A stretch of DNA of 64,000 bases. It comes from an uncultured Prochlorococcus sp. (lineage in GTDB: Bacteria; Cyanobacteriota; Cyanobacteriia; PCC-6307; Cyanobiaceae). The notes under the pieces are model-generated. The model saw only the letters and a program-made list of their open reading frames with translations, did no database searches and was not told where the DNA came from. A program made the translations under genes and the position numbers. Of the stretch, positions 18,860 through 29,853 are shown in pieces; within the stretch, counting starts at the first letter, position 1, and each line of letters begins with the position of its first letter. The DNA lies in the NCBI GenBank assembly GCA_902525075.1, contig CABZFV010000007.1, positions 17,796 to 81,795 on the forward strand, in the 5' to 3' direction.

Positions 18860-19512
18860 TTTCTTTTTAAAAAATTAAAAATATCTTCTGTTTTTTTAAT
18901 ATCTTTTAAACCCGGAGAAAATTCAATACTACTTGAAATATCTAGTCCATCAGGTTTTATATCTGTAATGATTTCATTAATCCATTCAATTGATATTCCA
19001 CCTGCTAACCACCAAGGTTTGCTAAATTGGAGATTCTTTAGATAAGTAGATTTTATTTTTTTCCCTGAACCTCCATAAGTTTTTTCATTCCAAGAATCAA
19101 GTAGGATAGCATCTACAAAATCCTCAAAAGGCTTTATTTTATCTATATCCTTTTCCGTTTTTATTCTAAAAGCCTTCCATAGGCCAATATTGGGAATTTT
19201 TTCCCTCATTTTTTTGCAGTAATCAATATCTTCATCTCCATGTAATTGAATGATAGTTTCACTCGGATTTCCTAAGAAATTTTTAATAATTAAGTCTATT
19301 GGACAATTTTGGACAACTGATACCCTTTCGATTTTTGGATACAGCTTTTCTAAGGTTTTAAAAATTTTTTTCTTAATTTCAGCTGATATATATCTTGGTG
19401 AATCTTCCACTGAAATAATGCCGATGGCATGTGCTCCTAATTTTGCGACTTGAAGAGCTTGTTCTTCTGAGGTTAGGCCACAAATTTTAATTAAGGTATT
19501 AGTCTTGGGCAT
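18856..19512 (-). CDS. trpF: Phosphoribosylanthranilate isomerase
   Basis: Amadori rearrangement of N-(5'-phosphoribosyl)anthranilate in tryptophan synthesis, (beta-alpha)8 barrel. It has 218 residues. The catalytic Cys lies in IKICGLTSEEQA near residue 11, the catalytic Asp in AILLDSW near 140, and phosphate-binding glycines in WWLAGGIS near 173 and GLDISSSIE near 193. It is a separate monofunctional gene, not fused to trpC. It converges tail-to-tail with folE with overlapping stops. trpA lies far away at 49.6 kb, so the tryptophan genes are scattered. Confidence 0.95.
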   Translation of the reverse strand: MPKTNTLIKICGLTSEEQALQVAKLGAHAIGIISVEDSPRYISAEIKKKIFKTLEKLYPKIERVSVVQNCPIDLIIKNFLGNPSETIIQLHGDEDIDYCKKMREKIPNIGLWKAFRIKTEKDIDKIKPFEDFVDAILLDSWNEKTYGGSGKKIKSTYLKNLQFSKPWWLAGGISIEWINEIITDIKPDGLDISSSIEFSPGLKDIKKTEDIFNFLKRN

Positions 19513-19568
19513 ATAATTATTTTGATATGTAAGATTAATATTATTAATAAATATAGCGGAGATTATTT

Positions 19569-20792
19569 TTGAGAAGTTGGCAAATTTTTAAAATATGGGG
19601 AATCCCCTTCAAAGTTCATCCTTATTGGTTTGCTGTTCTTTTTTTATTCTCATGGAGTATAAGTAATCAGGTTAATTTAAATTCTAGTGATATTTATAAT
19701 ATTAAAGAATCTTGGATTATAGGATTTTTAACTTCTTTTTTCTTATTATCTTCAATTATTTTTCATGAGGTTTTTCATACTTTTGTTTCACTTAATCAGG
19801 GTGTAAAAATAAAAAAAATTACTTTTTATTTTCTAGGAGCAATTTTACAAATAGATAAGTATTGTCAAACTGCTTTAGGTAATATAAAAATTGCAATTGT
19901 TAGACCTCTTTTATGTTTCGCGGTAGCATCTATTCTACTGTTAATAAGTAACAACATTGCATCTCAAGAACAAATTGCAGTTAATGTAATTTCTAGAGTA
20001 GGTATATTTAATTTATTCTTAGGTTTCTTAAATTTGATTCCAATTGGTTCTTTAGATGGGGGAAATTTATTAAAAAGTATTATTTGGCATTTCTCAGGGA
20101 GTAAAAATAAGGGAAGAAATTTCCTCAATAAAGTAAATTTATTATTATCTTTTTTTGTTTTAGTTTTTGGGATAATTTGTTTATTAACATTTAACTTTTA
20201 CATTGGTTTTATTCTTTCTTTTTTGGGCTTGTTTGGGGTTAATTCTTCAAAATCTGAAAGTCAATTTTTTAAAATTGAAAACATACTTAAATTTAGCAAA
20301 GTTTCTGAGATCAAATTAAAGCCTTTGAGGAAAATTGAATACGATTCAAATTTCTCACAATTAAATACATTAATAAAAAATAAAAAGGATGCAATGGATA
20401 AATATTTTTTTGTTACTAATAATGGTAGATGGACCGGTTTTGTTGATGAGAATATTTTAAAAACTGTTTCCTTAAAAAAATGGGAACGGAACTTTGTTGG
20501 AGATTTTAAGAAACCGATCGATAGTTTTGAAACTGTATCTTATAACGATAAATTATGGAGAACTATAGAAAGACTTGAAGAAACAAATGAAGGTTTTTTG
20601 TTGGTTCTCAATGCTGCAGATATCCCTTTGGGTATAATTGATAGGTCAAAAATTGGAAACTTTGTATTGAATAAATTAGGTTTTAATTTGCCTTCAGATA
20701 TTGTTAATAAATTGAACTTTAAAAATCATTATCCCTTAGGAATTGAATTGCCAAGAATAATTAATTCAATGAAGAAGAAAGGAGATCTTTAA
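19569..20792 (+). CDS. Site-2 protease family intramembrane metalloprotease with CBS-like domain
   Basis: 407 residues starting at TTG. Several hydrophobic segments fill residues about 15-230. The zinc motif HEVFH (His66, Glu67, His70) lies in one of them, and the third ligand Asp163 is in NLIPIGSLDGG. Residues about 245-400 form a soluble part that looks like a CBS-domain pair, as in the SpoIVFB/RseP relatives with CBS tails. These proteases cut membrane-bound regulators or substrates within the bilayer; the cyanobacterial substrate is unknown. The CBS region may sense adenine nucleotides. It converges with the lipoate ligase gene and is divergent from trpF. Confidence 0.88.
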   Translation: MRSWQIFKIWGIPFKVHPYWFAVLFLFSWSISNQVNLNSSDIYNIKESWIIGFLTSFFLLSSIIFHEVFHTFVSLNQGVKIKKITFYFLGAILQIDKYCQTALGNIKIAIVRPLLCFAVASILLLISNNIASQEQIAVNVISRVGIFNLFLGFLNLIPIGSLDGGNLLKSIIWHFSGSKNKGRNFLNKVNLLLSFFVLVFGIICLLTFNFYIGFILSFLGLFGVNSSKSESQFFKIENILKFSKVSEIKLKPLRKIEYDSNFSQLNTLIKNKKDAMDKYFFVTNNGRWTGFVDENILKTVSLKKWERNFVGDFKKPIDSFETVSYNDKLWRTIERLEETNEGFLLVLNAADIPLGIIDRSKIGNFVLNKLGFNLPSDIVNKLNFKNHYPLGIELPRIINSMKKKGDL

Positions 20793-20814
20793 TAATTCTT
20801 GTCATTAAAATTTT

Positions 20815-21543
20815 CTATTTTTTATTATCTATGGCAATATTTTTGAAATTTATATTTGGTTTATTTTTCAGGAACGAATTTCTCAAATGTTGAACTATTT
20901 CATCATTTGTTAGTTTTAAATTTACTTTGGGTGGAGCTTCTTCTTTGAATAATTTGAACCACAAATCTCTTGAAGGATTTGTTTGGATCTCTCCATGTTG
21001 AAGGAATGCACCTTTTTTACGAAATTGGGCACTACCTATTCTCTTAAACCCATCCTGATCAACTAAATCAGAAATTAATGAAGTCCCAAAACAATTTGTT
21101 TTAATGCTTGATTTTCGTGAATTACCATATCGTAAGTTTAGACCTAATTCTCTGAAACTTTTAATTAGCCAATTATTAACCATTTCATAACTTAAGACTT
21201 TATAGTAAGTTTTTTTAAATGTTAATGCATATGTTATGCCTCCTGAATGCAGAACAGCCCCCCCTCCAGAGGGACGTCTAACAATATTAATTTCCCCCTT
21301 TGATAATAAATTTTCCCAATGAAAAGGAATTTCCTTTTGGTGATAACCAATTGAAAGCCAATCCCCAGTCCAATAGTAGAACCTCAATGTGAGAATTATT
21401 TCAGGATTCGAAATTGTCTGATCTAAAGAATTTAAATCTAAAGCCATTTGATCAAATCCAGGTAAATTATTTGTCGAAAAAATTAGAGCCCGATTTTCTA
21501 TTCCCAAAATTAACTTTGTAGGTTTATTTATGATAATTTTCAA
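20815..21543 (-). CDS. Lipoate/octanoate protein ligase (LplA/LipM family)
   Basis: 242 residues of the biotin/lipoate ligase fold. The ligand motif RRPSGGGAVLHSGGITYALT is near residue 90, and CFGTSL near 150 contains a Cys placed like the acyl-carrying Cys of LipM octanoyltransferases. Such enzymes attach octanoate or lipoate to pyruvate dehydrogenase E2 and glycine cleavage H protein. Which of the two activities applies is uncertain. The start is a TTG. An ATG 31 codons in is too late, because it would remove the first strand. The gene is divergent from psaM. Confidence 0.85.
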   Translation of the reverse strand: MKIIINKPTKLILGIENRALIFSTNNLPGFDQMALDLNSLDQTISNPEIILTLRFYYWTGDWLSIGYHQKEIPFHWENLLSKGEINIVRRPSGGGAVLHSGGITYALTFKKTYYKVLSYEMVNNWLIKSFRELGLNLRYGNSRKSSIKTNCFGTSLISDLVDQDGFKRIGSAQFRKKGAFLQHGEIQTNPSRDLWFKLFKEEAPPKVNLKLTNDEIVQHLRNSFLKNKPNINFKNIAIDNKK

Positions 21544-21600
21544 TAATTTTTTTCTTTCAATTTGTTAATTACGTAACATCATTTTGTAATAGTGTTCAAA

Positions 21601-21620
21601 TCTCCTCTTTTCGGTGGAGA
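21601..21620 (+). other. Small hairpin in psaM leader
   Basis: TCTCC and GGAGA pair across a short loop, 23-42 bases before the psaM ATG. The stem is short. It may influence translation or stability of this very short mRNA, or be chance. Confidence 0.25.
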
Positions 21621-21642
21621 ATATAGAAAACAATTTTTTACC

Positions 21643-21747
21643 ATGGAGCCAACTCAAACAATAAATCTTATTGCATTAAGCCTCATAGTTGTTATGCATG
21701 CAGGAGTTTTAGCACTAAGACTTGGAATTAGTTTAGGTAGGAACTAA
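21643..21747 (+). CDS. psaM: Photosystem I subunit XII (PsaM)
   Basis: A 34-residue single-helix thylakoid protein. Translation gives [18 protein letters not shown] and then a short tail ending in [10 protein letters not shown] hydrophobic stretch at about residues 7-26 crosses the membrane. PsaM sits at the trimer interface of cyanobacterial photosystem I and contacts beta-carotene. The reading frame is intact from ATG to TAA and the sequence matches the family along its whole length. It lies alone between the divergent lipoate ligase gene and a small membrane protein gene. Confidence 0.92.
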   Translation: MEPTQTINLIALSLIVVMHAGVLALRLGISLGRN

Positions 21748-21832
21748 AGTTTATTAGAAAATTACAAATTTATAAGGTAATAATAAAGTAAGACTGAATT
21801 GATTTATTCAGTAAAAATATCAATTATTTAAT

Positions 21833-22180
21833 TTGTCAAAATCTTTTTATAAAAATAGTATTTTTCACAAAAACTATTTAGGGCCTGTATTTATAAAAAA
21901 ACAACAGAAAGAGGATAATTTTGTATCTTTGATTTTTTTAATAATAAAAATTAGCTTTTCCCTTTTAGCAATAGTAAGCTTGATTAAACTTGGCTATAGC
22001 TCCAAAGTAAGGTTAACCAGATTAAAGGAAATTGAAGACTCATTTTCATACGAAAAATATAGATTCAATATTTTAACAAATAAGTTTGATGATTTATTCT
22101 CTTCTGAAGGTGAGCAAAGATTTATGAAGGATCAGGATCAAATAATTTCTAGGGACATTATCAGAGTAATATGGCGTTGA
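21833..22180 (+). CDS. Conserved cyanobacterial single-span membrane protein
   Basis: 115 residues from a TTG start. Residues about 30-53 form one membrane helix, flanked by a basic N-terminus and followed by a charged, probably helical tail. The tail carries EIEDSFSYEKYRFNILTNKF and GEQRFMKDQDQIISRD, ending in RVIWR, a pattern I recognise as conserved among cyanobacteria without a known role. It precedes por on the same strand by about 50 bases. Its location between psaM and por hints at thylakoid function, but this is inference from context only. Confidence 0.75.
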   Translation: MSKSFYKNSIFHKNYLGPVFIKKQQKEDNFVSLIFLIIKISFSLLAIVSLIKLGYSSKVRLTRLKEIEDSFSYEKYRFNILTNKFDDLFSSEGEQRFMKDQDQIISRDIIRVIWR

Positions 22181-22234
22181 TAAGAGTGATCCTGAATCAT
22201 TCTAATTTTCATTTTTCTATTATCTTTTTTGCTA

Positions 22235-23239
22235 GTGAGTAAGAACATTAAGGGTTTAGTCCTAATAACAGGAACAACTTCTGGAGTTGGATTAAATACT
22301 CTAAAACCTCTATTAAGATTTGGGTGGGAGGTTATAGCCGTTAATCGATCAAATAAAAGAGCTATAAAAATAGCTGAGGAATTCTTAACAAAAGAGGAAG
22401 TTAAAAATGTTCACTTTATAGAAATAGATCTTTCTAACTTGGATGATGTGAGAAAAGGTTGCGATGAAATATTAGAAAGATTTAAAAAACCAATAAATTC
22501 TCTTATATGTAATGCAGCAGTTTATAAACCCAGACTAAAGAGACCTGAAAGGTCTCCTCAGGGGTTTGAAAACTCTATGGCAGTAAATCATTTTGGGCAT
22601 TTTCTTATGATAAACCTGCTTATAGAAAATATTTTATCTTCTGAAAGAGAAATTGTTTTAAATGGCAAATTAACTTTATTCAAGCCAAGAATTACAGTAT
22701 TAGGGACTGTTACGGCTAATTATTCGGAACTTGGAGGAAGGATCCCCATCCCTGCCCCAGCTGATTTGGGAGATTTATCTGGATTCAAAAATGGTTTTTT
22801 ATCTCCAATAAGTATGGTGAATGGAAAGAAATTCAAACCTGGTAAGGCTTATAAAGATAGTAAACTTTGCAATATGGTGACCGTTCAGGAATTATCAAAA
22901 AGATATCCTGCAGAGAAGATTATTGTAAATTCTCTATATCCTGGATGTGTTGCTGATACAAAACTATTTAGAGATACACCTTGGTTATTTAGATTCCTTT
23001 TCCCGATATTTCAAAAATTCATAACAAAAGGATATGTGTCACAAAGATTGGCAGGAGAGAGGGTTGCTCAAGTGGCAACTTTTAAAGAATTTGCCAAACC
23101 ATCAGTCCATTGGAGTTGGGGAAATCGTCAAGAAACTGGCAGAAAAGCTTTTCCTCAAAAGTTGTCAAAAAGAATAATTAATACGAAGACCTCTCAGCAA
23201 ACTTATGATTTAACAAGCCAATTGGTTGGATTAGATTAA
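22235..23239 (+). CDS. por: Light-dependent protochlorophyllide oxidoreductase
   Basis: Reduces protochlorophyllide to chlorophyllide with NADPH and light. The SDR fold shows as GTTSGVGLNTLK near residue 13 and the catalytic YKDSK near 205. NAAVYKPRLKRPERSPQGFE contains the extra POR insertion. It has about 334 residues, typical for the family. A TTG two codons upstream (22229) is an alternative start. The GTG at 22235 gives the common beginning SKNIKGLVLITG. It faces the light-independent enzyme subunit gene chlL tail-to-tail, so both routes for the same step lie side by side. Confidence 0.96.
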   Translation: MSKNIKGLVLITGTTSGVGLNTLKPLLRFGWEVIAVNRSNKRAIKIAEEFLTKEEVKNVHFIEIDLSNLDDVRKGCDEILERFKKPINSLICNAAVYKPRLKRPERSPQGFENSMAVNHFGHFLMINLLIENILSSEREIVLNGKLTLFKPRITVLGTVTANYSELGGRIPIPAPADLGDLSGFKNGFLSPISMVNGKKFKPGKAYKDSKLCNMVTVQELSKRYPAEKIIVNSLYPGCVADTKLFRDTPWLFRFLFPIFQKFITKGYVSQRLAGERVAQVATFKEFAKPSVHWSWGNRQETGRKAFPQKLSKRIINTKTSQQTYDLTSQLVGLD

Positions 23240-23245
23240 TTTAGA

Positions 23246-24133
<888 letters not shown>

Positions 24134-24325
24134 TTAAAGCTTAAAAACACATTATTATTTATATTCTTGCAGCGTAAATACACATGAAATATGTTTCTAA
24201 AGAAATATGTATTTAATTGTATTAAAAGTGGGAAATTTGTTCTTATAACTGAATTTTTAGCATGAAATATATTAAATTATAAGTGAAAATACTCATGACT
24301 TAATTATAGTTTATTAGTAAATGAA
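24134..24325. promoter_or_regulatory. chlB-chlL intergenic region with short direct repeats
   Basis: 192 AT-rich bases between chlB and chlL. GAAATATGT occurs at 24186-24194 and again at 24202-24210 (16-base spacing), with a related GAAATATAT near 24265. AAATACA and TGTATTT flank the pair. This gap is much longer than the five bases between chlN and chlB, so chlL may have its own promoter. The repeats are candidates for a regulator site, but AT richness makes chance repeats likely. Confidence 0.35.
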
Positions 24326-25897
24326 TTAACTGAAATATGCTTTGGCATCGTAAAGAGTTTCATCGCTTATCTCTGGAATTCCTCTCAAGATTGCGTATTT
24401 TTCAGTATTTGTCTTGACTTTACCTCTTACAAAAAATGGAACTTTTGTTAATTCAGCTCTACCAGATTCAGTCCAGATAATTCCTTCTTTACTATTTTTT
24501 CCTTTTTTTTCGTGAGACTCTAGAAAGTCCTTTGTTTGCGTAGCTGTATGTCCTAAATGGCTTTGATGACCATCAACAAACTCAAAGTCATGTTTGAACA
24601 TATCAATAAGATGCTCTTCTAAGCCCATCATTAGGGGATGTACCCAGTCATCAAAAATCACATTTGCTCCTTCCCATCCCATTTGAGGGCTATATCTTGC
24701 AGGAACATCTTGAACATGCATTGGAGTACTTATTACTGAGCATGGAATGCCGAGTCTTTTTGCACTATGCCTTTCCATTTGGGTCCCTAAAACTAGTTCA
24801 GGGGCCGCCTTTTTCATGGCATCTTCCACTTCTAGATAATTGTTAGTTATCAGAGCTTCTACATTAAGATCTTTTGCAGTAGCTCTTACTTGTCTGGCCA
24901 TCTCCCTGCTGTATGTTCCAAGACCAACTACTTCAAAACCCAATTCTTCCTTAGCAATTTTGGCTGCTGCAATTGCATGTGTTCCATCACCAAAAATAAA
25001 AACTCTTTTACCTGTTAGATAATTTGAGTCAACTGATTTTGAGTACCAAGGTAGTTTTGATTTATTTTCTAATTCTTCTTTATTCGTTAAAGGAAGATCT
25101 AATTTCTCATGAACTTCATTTATAAATGCAATTGTATTTTTTATTCCAATAGGAATAGTATTCGTATATTCCATTCCAAAGTTCCCTTTAAGCCACTCAC
25201 ATGCAGCTTCAGCAATTTCTTGATAAAGACAGATATTTATTTCAGCATCAATTAGTCTTTCAATATCATGAGGACTAGCACCTAATGGAGCAATTACGTT
25301 TGTATCTATACCTTGTTCCGAAAGTATGCGTTGGATTTCGATTACATCATCTCTGCATCTAAATCCTAGTAATGAAGGGCCAAGTATATTAACTTTTGGT
25401 CTCCTACCTAATTCCCTCCACCTAAGGGGATTTATTTTGTCTGAAGAACTTACTTTTTCTTTTAAAAGAGTTCTTGTTAGTTGATAAAAGGTTTCTGAGG
25501 CCCCCCAATTTTCTTTCTTGCTATAAGCGGGTAATTCAAGATTAACAATCGGCATATCAAACCCCATCCCTTTCGCAAGTGCTCCAGGTTGGTCTTGGAT
25601 AAGTTCTGCTGTACAACTTTCTCCGACTAAAAGAGTTTTGGGTTTGAATCGTTCAACCGCTTCCTTAATATTTTTCTTCACCAATTCTGCTGTATCGCCT
25701 CCAAGGTCTCTGGCCTGAAAAGTTGTATAAGTTACTGGAGGCCTTTGCCCCCTCCTCTCGATCATGGTAAAGAGAAGATCTGCATATGTATCTCCTTGGG
25801 GGGCATGAAGCACATAATGAATGTCTTTCATTGAAGAGGCAATTCTCATAGCACCAACATGTGGTGGTCCTTCATACGTCCAAAGAGTTAATTCCAT
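24326..25897 (-). CDS. chlB: Light-independent protochlorophyllide reductase subunit B
   Basis: NifK-like subunit of the dark-operative protochlorophyllide reductase. The ChlN-ChlB heterotetramer carries the 4Fe-4S NB-cluster, with three Cys from ChlN and an Asp from ChlB, and binds the substrate. It has 523 residues, normal length. The N-terminus [35 protein letters not shown] near 92-108 and [11 protein letters not shown] near 136-146 match the family. The C-terminal about 70 residues are the ChlB-specific extension. It begins five bases after the chlN stop. Confidence 0.97.
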   Translation of the reverse strand: MELTLWTYEGPPHVGAMRIASSMKDIHYVLHAPQGDTYADLLFTMIERRGQRPPVTYTTFQARDLGGDTAELVKKNIKEAVERFKPKTLLVGESCTAELIQDQPGALAKGMGFDMPIVNLELPAYSKKENWGASETFYQLTRTLLKEKVSSSDKINPLRWRELGRRPKVNILGPSLLGFRCRDDVIEIQRILSEQGIDTNVIAPLGASPHDIERLIDAEINICLYQEIAEAACEWLKGNFGMEYTNTIPIGIKNTIAFINEVHEKLDLPLTNKEELENKSKLPWYSKSVDSNYLTGKRVFIFGDGTHAIAAAKIAKEELGFEVVGLGTYSREMARQVRATAKDLNVEALITNNYLEVEDAMKKAAPELVLGTQMERHSAKRLGIPCSVISTPMHVQDVPARYSPQMGWEGANVIFDDWVHPLMMGLEEHLIDMFKHDFEFVDGHQSHLGHTATQTKDFLESHEKKGKNSKEGIIWTESGRAELTKVPFFVRGKVKTNTEKYAILRGIPEISDETLYDAKAYFS

Positions 25898-25902
25898 AGT
25901 TT

Positions 25903-27168
<1,266 letters not shown>

Positions 27169-27316
27169 TCAAGAGTTTATATTTCAAGCTTGCATAAACT
27201 TTTTAATTTAAGAAAGTAATTTATAAGTTCTCTTACAAAATGTACACATTTAAAAAACTTATATGAATGTTTAAATACTTAAATGAGATTTATGAAAACT
27301 ATTTTTAGGCTATTTT

Positions 27317-27685
27317 CTAATTTCTGTAGAAGGAATTTCCTTGACTTGTTTTTGAAATTTTCCATACATTTCTAGCTATTTTCGTTGCTAATAATCCTGC
27401 TCTTTCTAACTTAGATTTACCGGGCTTTGCTCCAATTAAAGCTGTCACTTCTGAAGTGGTTAAAGGTGCTCCAGTATTTATAGCTAATTGCGTTAACTCC
27501 AATCTATCTCTAAGATTCTTAAAATTTACTTTCTCAATTTTATCTTCTTCTAACCAACTAAAAGATGGGTCTTTCTGAGCTAGTTTTTGCATCAAGCTTA
27601 GGCTAACTAATCCAAGAGTTTGATCAGGAGTTAATTCTTTTTCAGTACCAGAAACATTTGGTTCTTTTTTTTGAGAAGTTCCCAT
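27317..27685 (-). CDS. Conserved hypothetical protein divergent from csoS1D
   Basis: 122 residues, not recognised as a named family. The first 20 residues are polar and probably disordered. [20 protein letters not shown] and [18 protein letters not shown] are amphipathic helices, and the last third ([20 protein letters not shown] and ARNVWKISK) has the look of a helix-turn-helix or other small nucleic-acid-binding unit. It is transcribed away from csoS1D with under 100 bases between starts, so the two may share control. A carboxysome or chlorophyll link is suggested only by its place between chlN and csoS1D. Confidence 0.65.
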   Translation of the reverse strand: MGTSQKKEPNVSGTEKELTPDQTLGLVSLSLMQKLAQKDPSFSWLEEDKIEKVNFKNLRDRLELTQLAINTGAPLTTSEVTALIGAKPGKSKLERAGLLATKIARNVWKISKTSQGNSFYRN

Positions 27686-27782
27686 AAAAATGCATATCTT
27701 TTACTTGAAGTTATCGTTTTGTGGTAAGCATGCAAGTAAATTTAATAGAAAAAATGAACCATTATCCGTTATAGTCGCGTCA

Positions 27783-28553
27783 ATGGAACCAACTTCTAGC
27801 TTAAACAGAGGGGAACGAAAAAAAGGGAGTTCTCTAGTCACAGGATCTGAGGTGCAATCTCAGGCCAGTGGTGCTAGCTGTTTTATTACTACTGATTCAG
27901 AAAAGTCTTTGGTATCCAGACAAGCAAGTCAAGTTGAGCAAATTGAGTTAAGAACATATGTTTTTTTAGATTCTCTGCAACCTCAATTAGCCGCATATAT
28001 GGGTACTGTTAGTAGAGGTTTTTTACCTATTCCTGGTGATTCATGTCTTTGGATGGAAGTTTCACCCGGGATGGCTGTTCATAGAGTCACAGATATTGCC
28101 CTAAAAGCAAGTAATGTAAGACTTGGTCAGATGATTGTTGAAAGAGCATTTGGATCTCTTGCTCTTTACCATAAAGATCAAAGCACGGTTTTACATTCTG
28201 GAGATGTTGTTCTAGATGCTATTGGGAGCGAAGTTAGAAAAAGAACAAAACCTGCTACGAGTTGGACTGAAGTTATTCGAGCAATTACTCCAGATCATGC
28301 AGTTTTAATAAATAGACAAAACAGAAGTGGATCAATGATTCAATCTGGAATGAGCATGTTTATATTAGAAACTGAACCAGCTGGTTATGTTTTAAAAGCT
28401 GCTAATGAAGCTGAAAAGGCATCTAATATAACTGTTGTTGATGTTAAGGCAGTTGGAGCTTTTGGTAGATTAACTCTCGCGGGGAAAGAAGGGGATGTAG
28501 AAGAGGCTGCAGCTGCTGCTATAAGAGCAATTGAAGAAATTTCAAATTATTGA
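27783..28553 (+). CDS. csoS1D: Carboxysome tandem-BMC shell protein CsoS1D
   Basis: 256 residues from the ATG at 27783, the length known for the MED4 protein. An upstream in-frame ATG at 27690 would add 31 residues that do not fit. Residues 1-50 are a low-complexity Ser/Thr-rich tail, then two bacterial-microcompartment domains follow at about 55-150 and 155-255. CsoS1D forms a double-stacked pseudohexamer whose large central pore can be open or closed, thought to gate entry of substrates such as ribulose bisphosphate. It lies before the main cso operon, separated by the oppositely oriented rdgB. Confidence 0.93.
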   Translation: MEPTSSLNRGERKKGSSLVTGSEVQSQASGASCFITTDSEKSLVSRQASQVEQIELRTYVFLDSLQPQLAAYMGTVSRGFLPIPGDSCLWMEVSPGMAVHRVTDIALKASNVRLGQMIVERAFGSLALYHKDQSTVLHSGDVVLDAIGSEVRKRTKPATSWTEVIRAITPDHAVLINRQNRSGSMIQSGMSMFILETEPAGYVLKAANEAEKASNITVVDVKAVGAFGRLTLAGKEGDVEEAAAAAIRAIEEISNY

Positions 28554-28560
28554 GAATTTT

Positions 28561-29145
28561 TTAAATCAAACCTATCTCTTTTTTTAAAAAAGGTGACATA
28601 ATTTTTGCAGCTTTACCTCTACTACCTAATTTATTTAGTTGTGATTGTGAGAGCTCACCGTAAACACAGTTAGCCTCTTTTACCCAAAAAATAGATTCGA
28701 ATTCTCCATTTGGATATTTGGGGTTCTTAAGAATTTCTCCCCAGCATATTCCTGTTGTATCTTTAACTAAGTTTCCTAAGGGATCGCACAAAACCATACA
28801 ACTTATAAATCTTGCACTCCTATAAGGGCTATCAGAAAGTTCATTAATTAATTTTTTAATTTTCTCATCATTATTTTTGGCATATCGAGCAGAATAAATT
28901 CCTGGTCGACCATCTAAAACATCTACTTCAAGACCCGAGTCATCAGCTAATGCCCAAGTTTTAGTCTCTAAAGCAGCTGCTTTTGCTTTTAGAAGTGCAT
29001 TCTCAAAATATGTGTTTCCAGTCTCTTCAACATTTAAATATTCTGGTTGCTTCTCAACCTTTAATGATAAAACATCCAGCATCTCTGAAATCTCAGATAC
29101 TTTCCTTTGATTGCCACTTGCAATAGTTAGAACTGGAAGGTTCAA
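28561..29145 (-). CDS. rdgB: Non-canonical purine NTP pyrophosphatase (RdgB/HAM1)
   Basis: Hydrolyses ITP, dITP and XTP to monophosphates, keeping deaminated purines out of nucleic acids. It has 194 residues. The substrate-binding start TIASGNQRKVSEI is near 7-19, and the active-site block WALADDSGLEVDVLDGRPG lies near 63-81, followed by SARYA. It interrupts the carboxysome region on the opposite strand, converging with csoS1D and divergent from csoS1. Confidence 0.95.
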   Translation of the reverse strand: MNLPVLTIASGNQRKVSEISEMLDVLSLKVEKQPEYLNVEETGNTYFENALLKAKAAALETKTWALADDSGLEVDVLDGRPGIYSARYAKNNDEKIKKLINELSDSPYRSARFISCMVLCDPLGNLVKDTTGICWGEILKNPKYPNGEFESIFWVKEANCVYGELSQSQLNKLGSRGKAAKIMSPFLKKEIGLI

Positions 29146-29322
29146 AATAACTAATAAATTTATTGAGAATATTATCTTACTTCAAAGCTTGATACGGAGA
29201 CAGGAAAGGTTGAACATTCCACACCTGTGTAGACAGGGCCTGCCTCGTACGCAAATAACATAATGTAAATTTTTTCTTAACACAACAGTATGTTTTGATG
29301 CACTAACTAATTTGCATAAGTA

Positions 29323-29352
29323 TTGACATATCAATAGTACCAAGGGTGATAA
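29323..29352 (+). promoter_or_regulatory. Candidate promoter for the cso operon
   Basis: TTGACA at 29323-29328 matches the -35 consensus and TGATAA at 29347-29352 is a fair -10, with 18 bases between. The leader would be about 110-115 bases. A second possible promoter, TTGACT at 29406-29411, overlaps the second palindrome. Confidence 0.45.
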
Positions 29353-29363
29353 GTTTAACTTAT
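29349..29363. promoter_or_regulatory. Inverted repeat ATAAGT-TTA-ACTTAT
   Basis: A perfect six-base inverted repeat with a three-base spacer, overlapping the -10 of the candidate promoter. The same half-sites recur at 29409-29418, consistent with a dimeric regulator. CbbR is absent from most Prochlorococcus, so the regulator is unknown. Confidence 0.4.
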
Positions 29364-29408
29364 GAATGATAGAAAAAACATTAATGGAGATTTTATCGAA
29401 AACGCTTG

Positions 29409-29418
29409 ACTTATAAGT
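29409..29418. promoter_or_regulatory. Palindrome ACTTATAAGT
   Basis: A perfect ten-base palindrome made of the same half-sites as the inverted repeat about 57 bases upstream, and overlapping a TTGACT sequence. It lies 55 bases before csoS1. Confidence 0.4.
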
Positions 29419-29472
29419 ACTTAATGAAGCATTCTTCGAATTGAACATTCCACATTTAGTATTTAGTAGACA

Positions 29473-29784
29473 ATGGCTACAGAAACAATGGGTATCGCTC
29501 TCGGCATGATCGAGACACGCGGACTTGTACCTGCAATCGAAGCAGCTGACGCAATGACAAAGGCAGCAGAAGTTCGCCTTATTGGTCGTGAATTCGTTGG
29601 TGGCGGTTATGTCACAGTATTAGTTAGAGGCGAAACAGGAGCAGTTAACGCAGCTGTAAGAGCTGGTGCTGACGCTTGTGAAAGAGTTGGTGACGGTTTA
29701 GTTGCAGCTCACATTATTGCTCGTCCTCATAGAGAAGTTGAACCCGCTCTAGGTAACGGTGAATTTCTTGGTCAAAAGGACTAA
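29473..29784 (+). CDS. csoS1: Major carboxysome shell hexamer protein
   Basis: 103-residue single-BMC-domain protein that forms the hexagonal tiles of the alpha-carboxysome shell. ETMGIALGMIETRGLVPAIE at the start and the pore region with VGGGYVTVLVRGE match CsoS1A. Codon use is richer in C-ending codons such as ATC, CTC and CGC than in the surrounding genes, consistent with very high expression. It is the first gene of the main operon, with 69 bases before rbcL. Prochlorococcus has a single csoS1 here rather than the tandem copies of proteobacteria. Confidence 0.97.
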   Translation: MATETMGIALGMIETRGLVPAIEAADAMTKAAEVRLIGREFVGGGYVTVLVRGETGAVNAAVRAGADACERVGDGLVAAHIIARPHREVEPALGNGEFLGQKD

Positions 29785-29853
29785 TTAAGTAAAGCAAGAT
29801 TTATAAATTTTGCACAATAATTATTTTCCCTACACAGACCTAAATTTATCCTT

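Larger units (their letters stand above)
29146..29472. promoter_or_regulatory. 327-base intergenic region between rdgB and csoS1
   Basis: The longest stretch without a gene in the window. I see no protein-like frame or tRNA. It holds the direct repeat TTGAACATTCCACA at 29210-29223 and 29441-29454; an ACACCTGTGT element at about 29221-29230; a -35/-10 pair at 29323-29352; and two palindromes built from ACTTAT/ATAAGT (29349-29363 and 29409-29418). The carboxysome operon is highly expressed, so this is probably its control region. Confidence 0.7.

Noticed and set aside
29182..29448. An 88-codon minus-strand frame filling the csoS1 upstream region
   Set aside because: Its translation has no family resemblance, an odd Cys/Arg-rich end, no evident ribosome-binding site, and covers promoter-like and repeat sequences.
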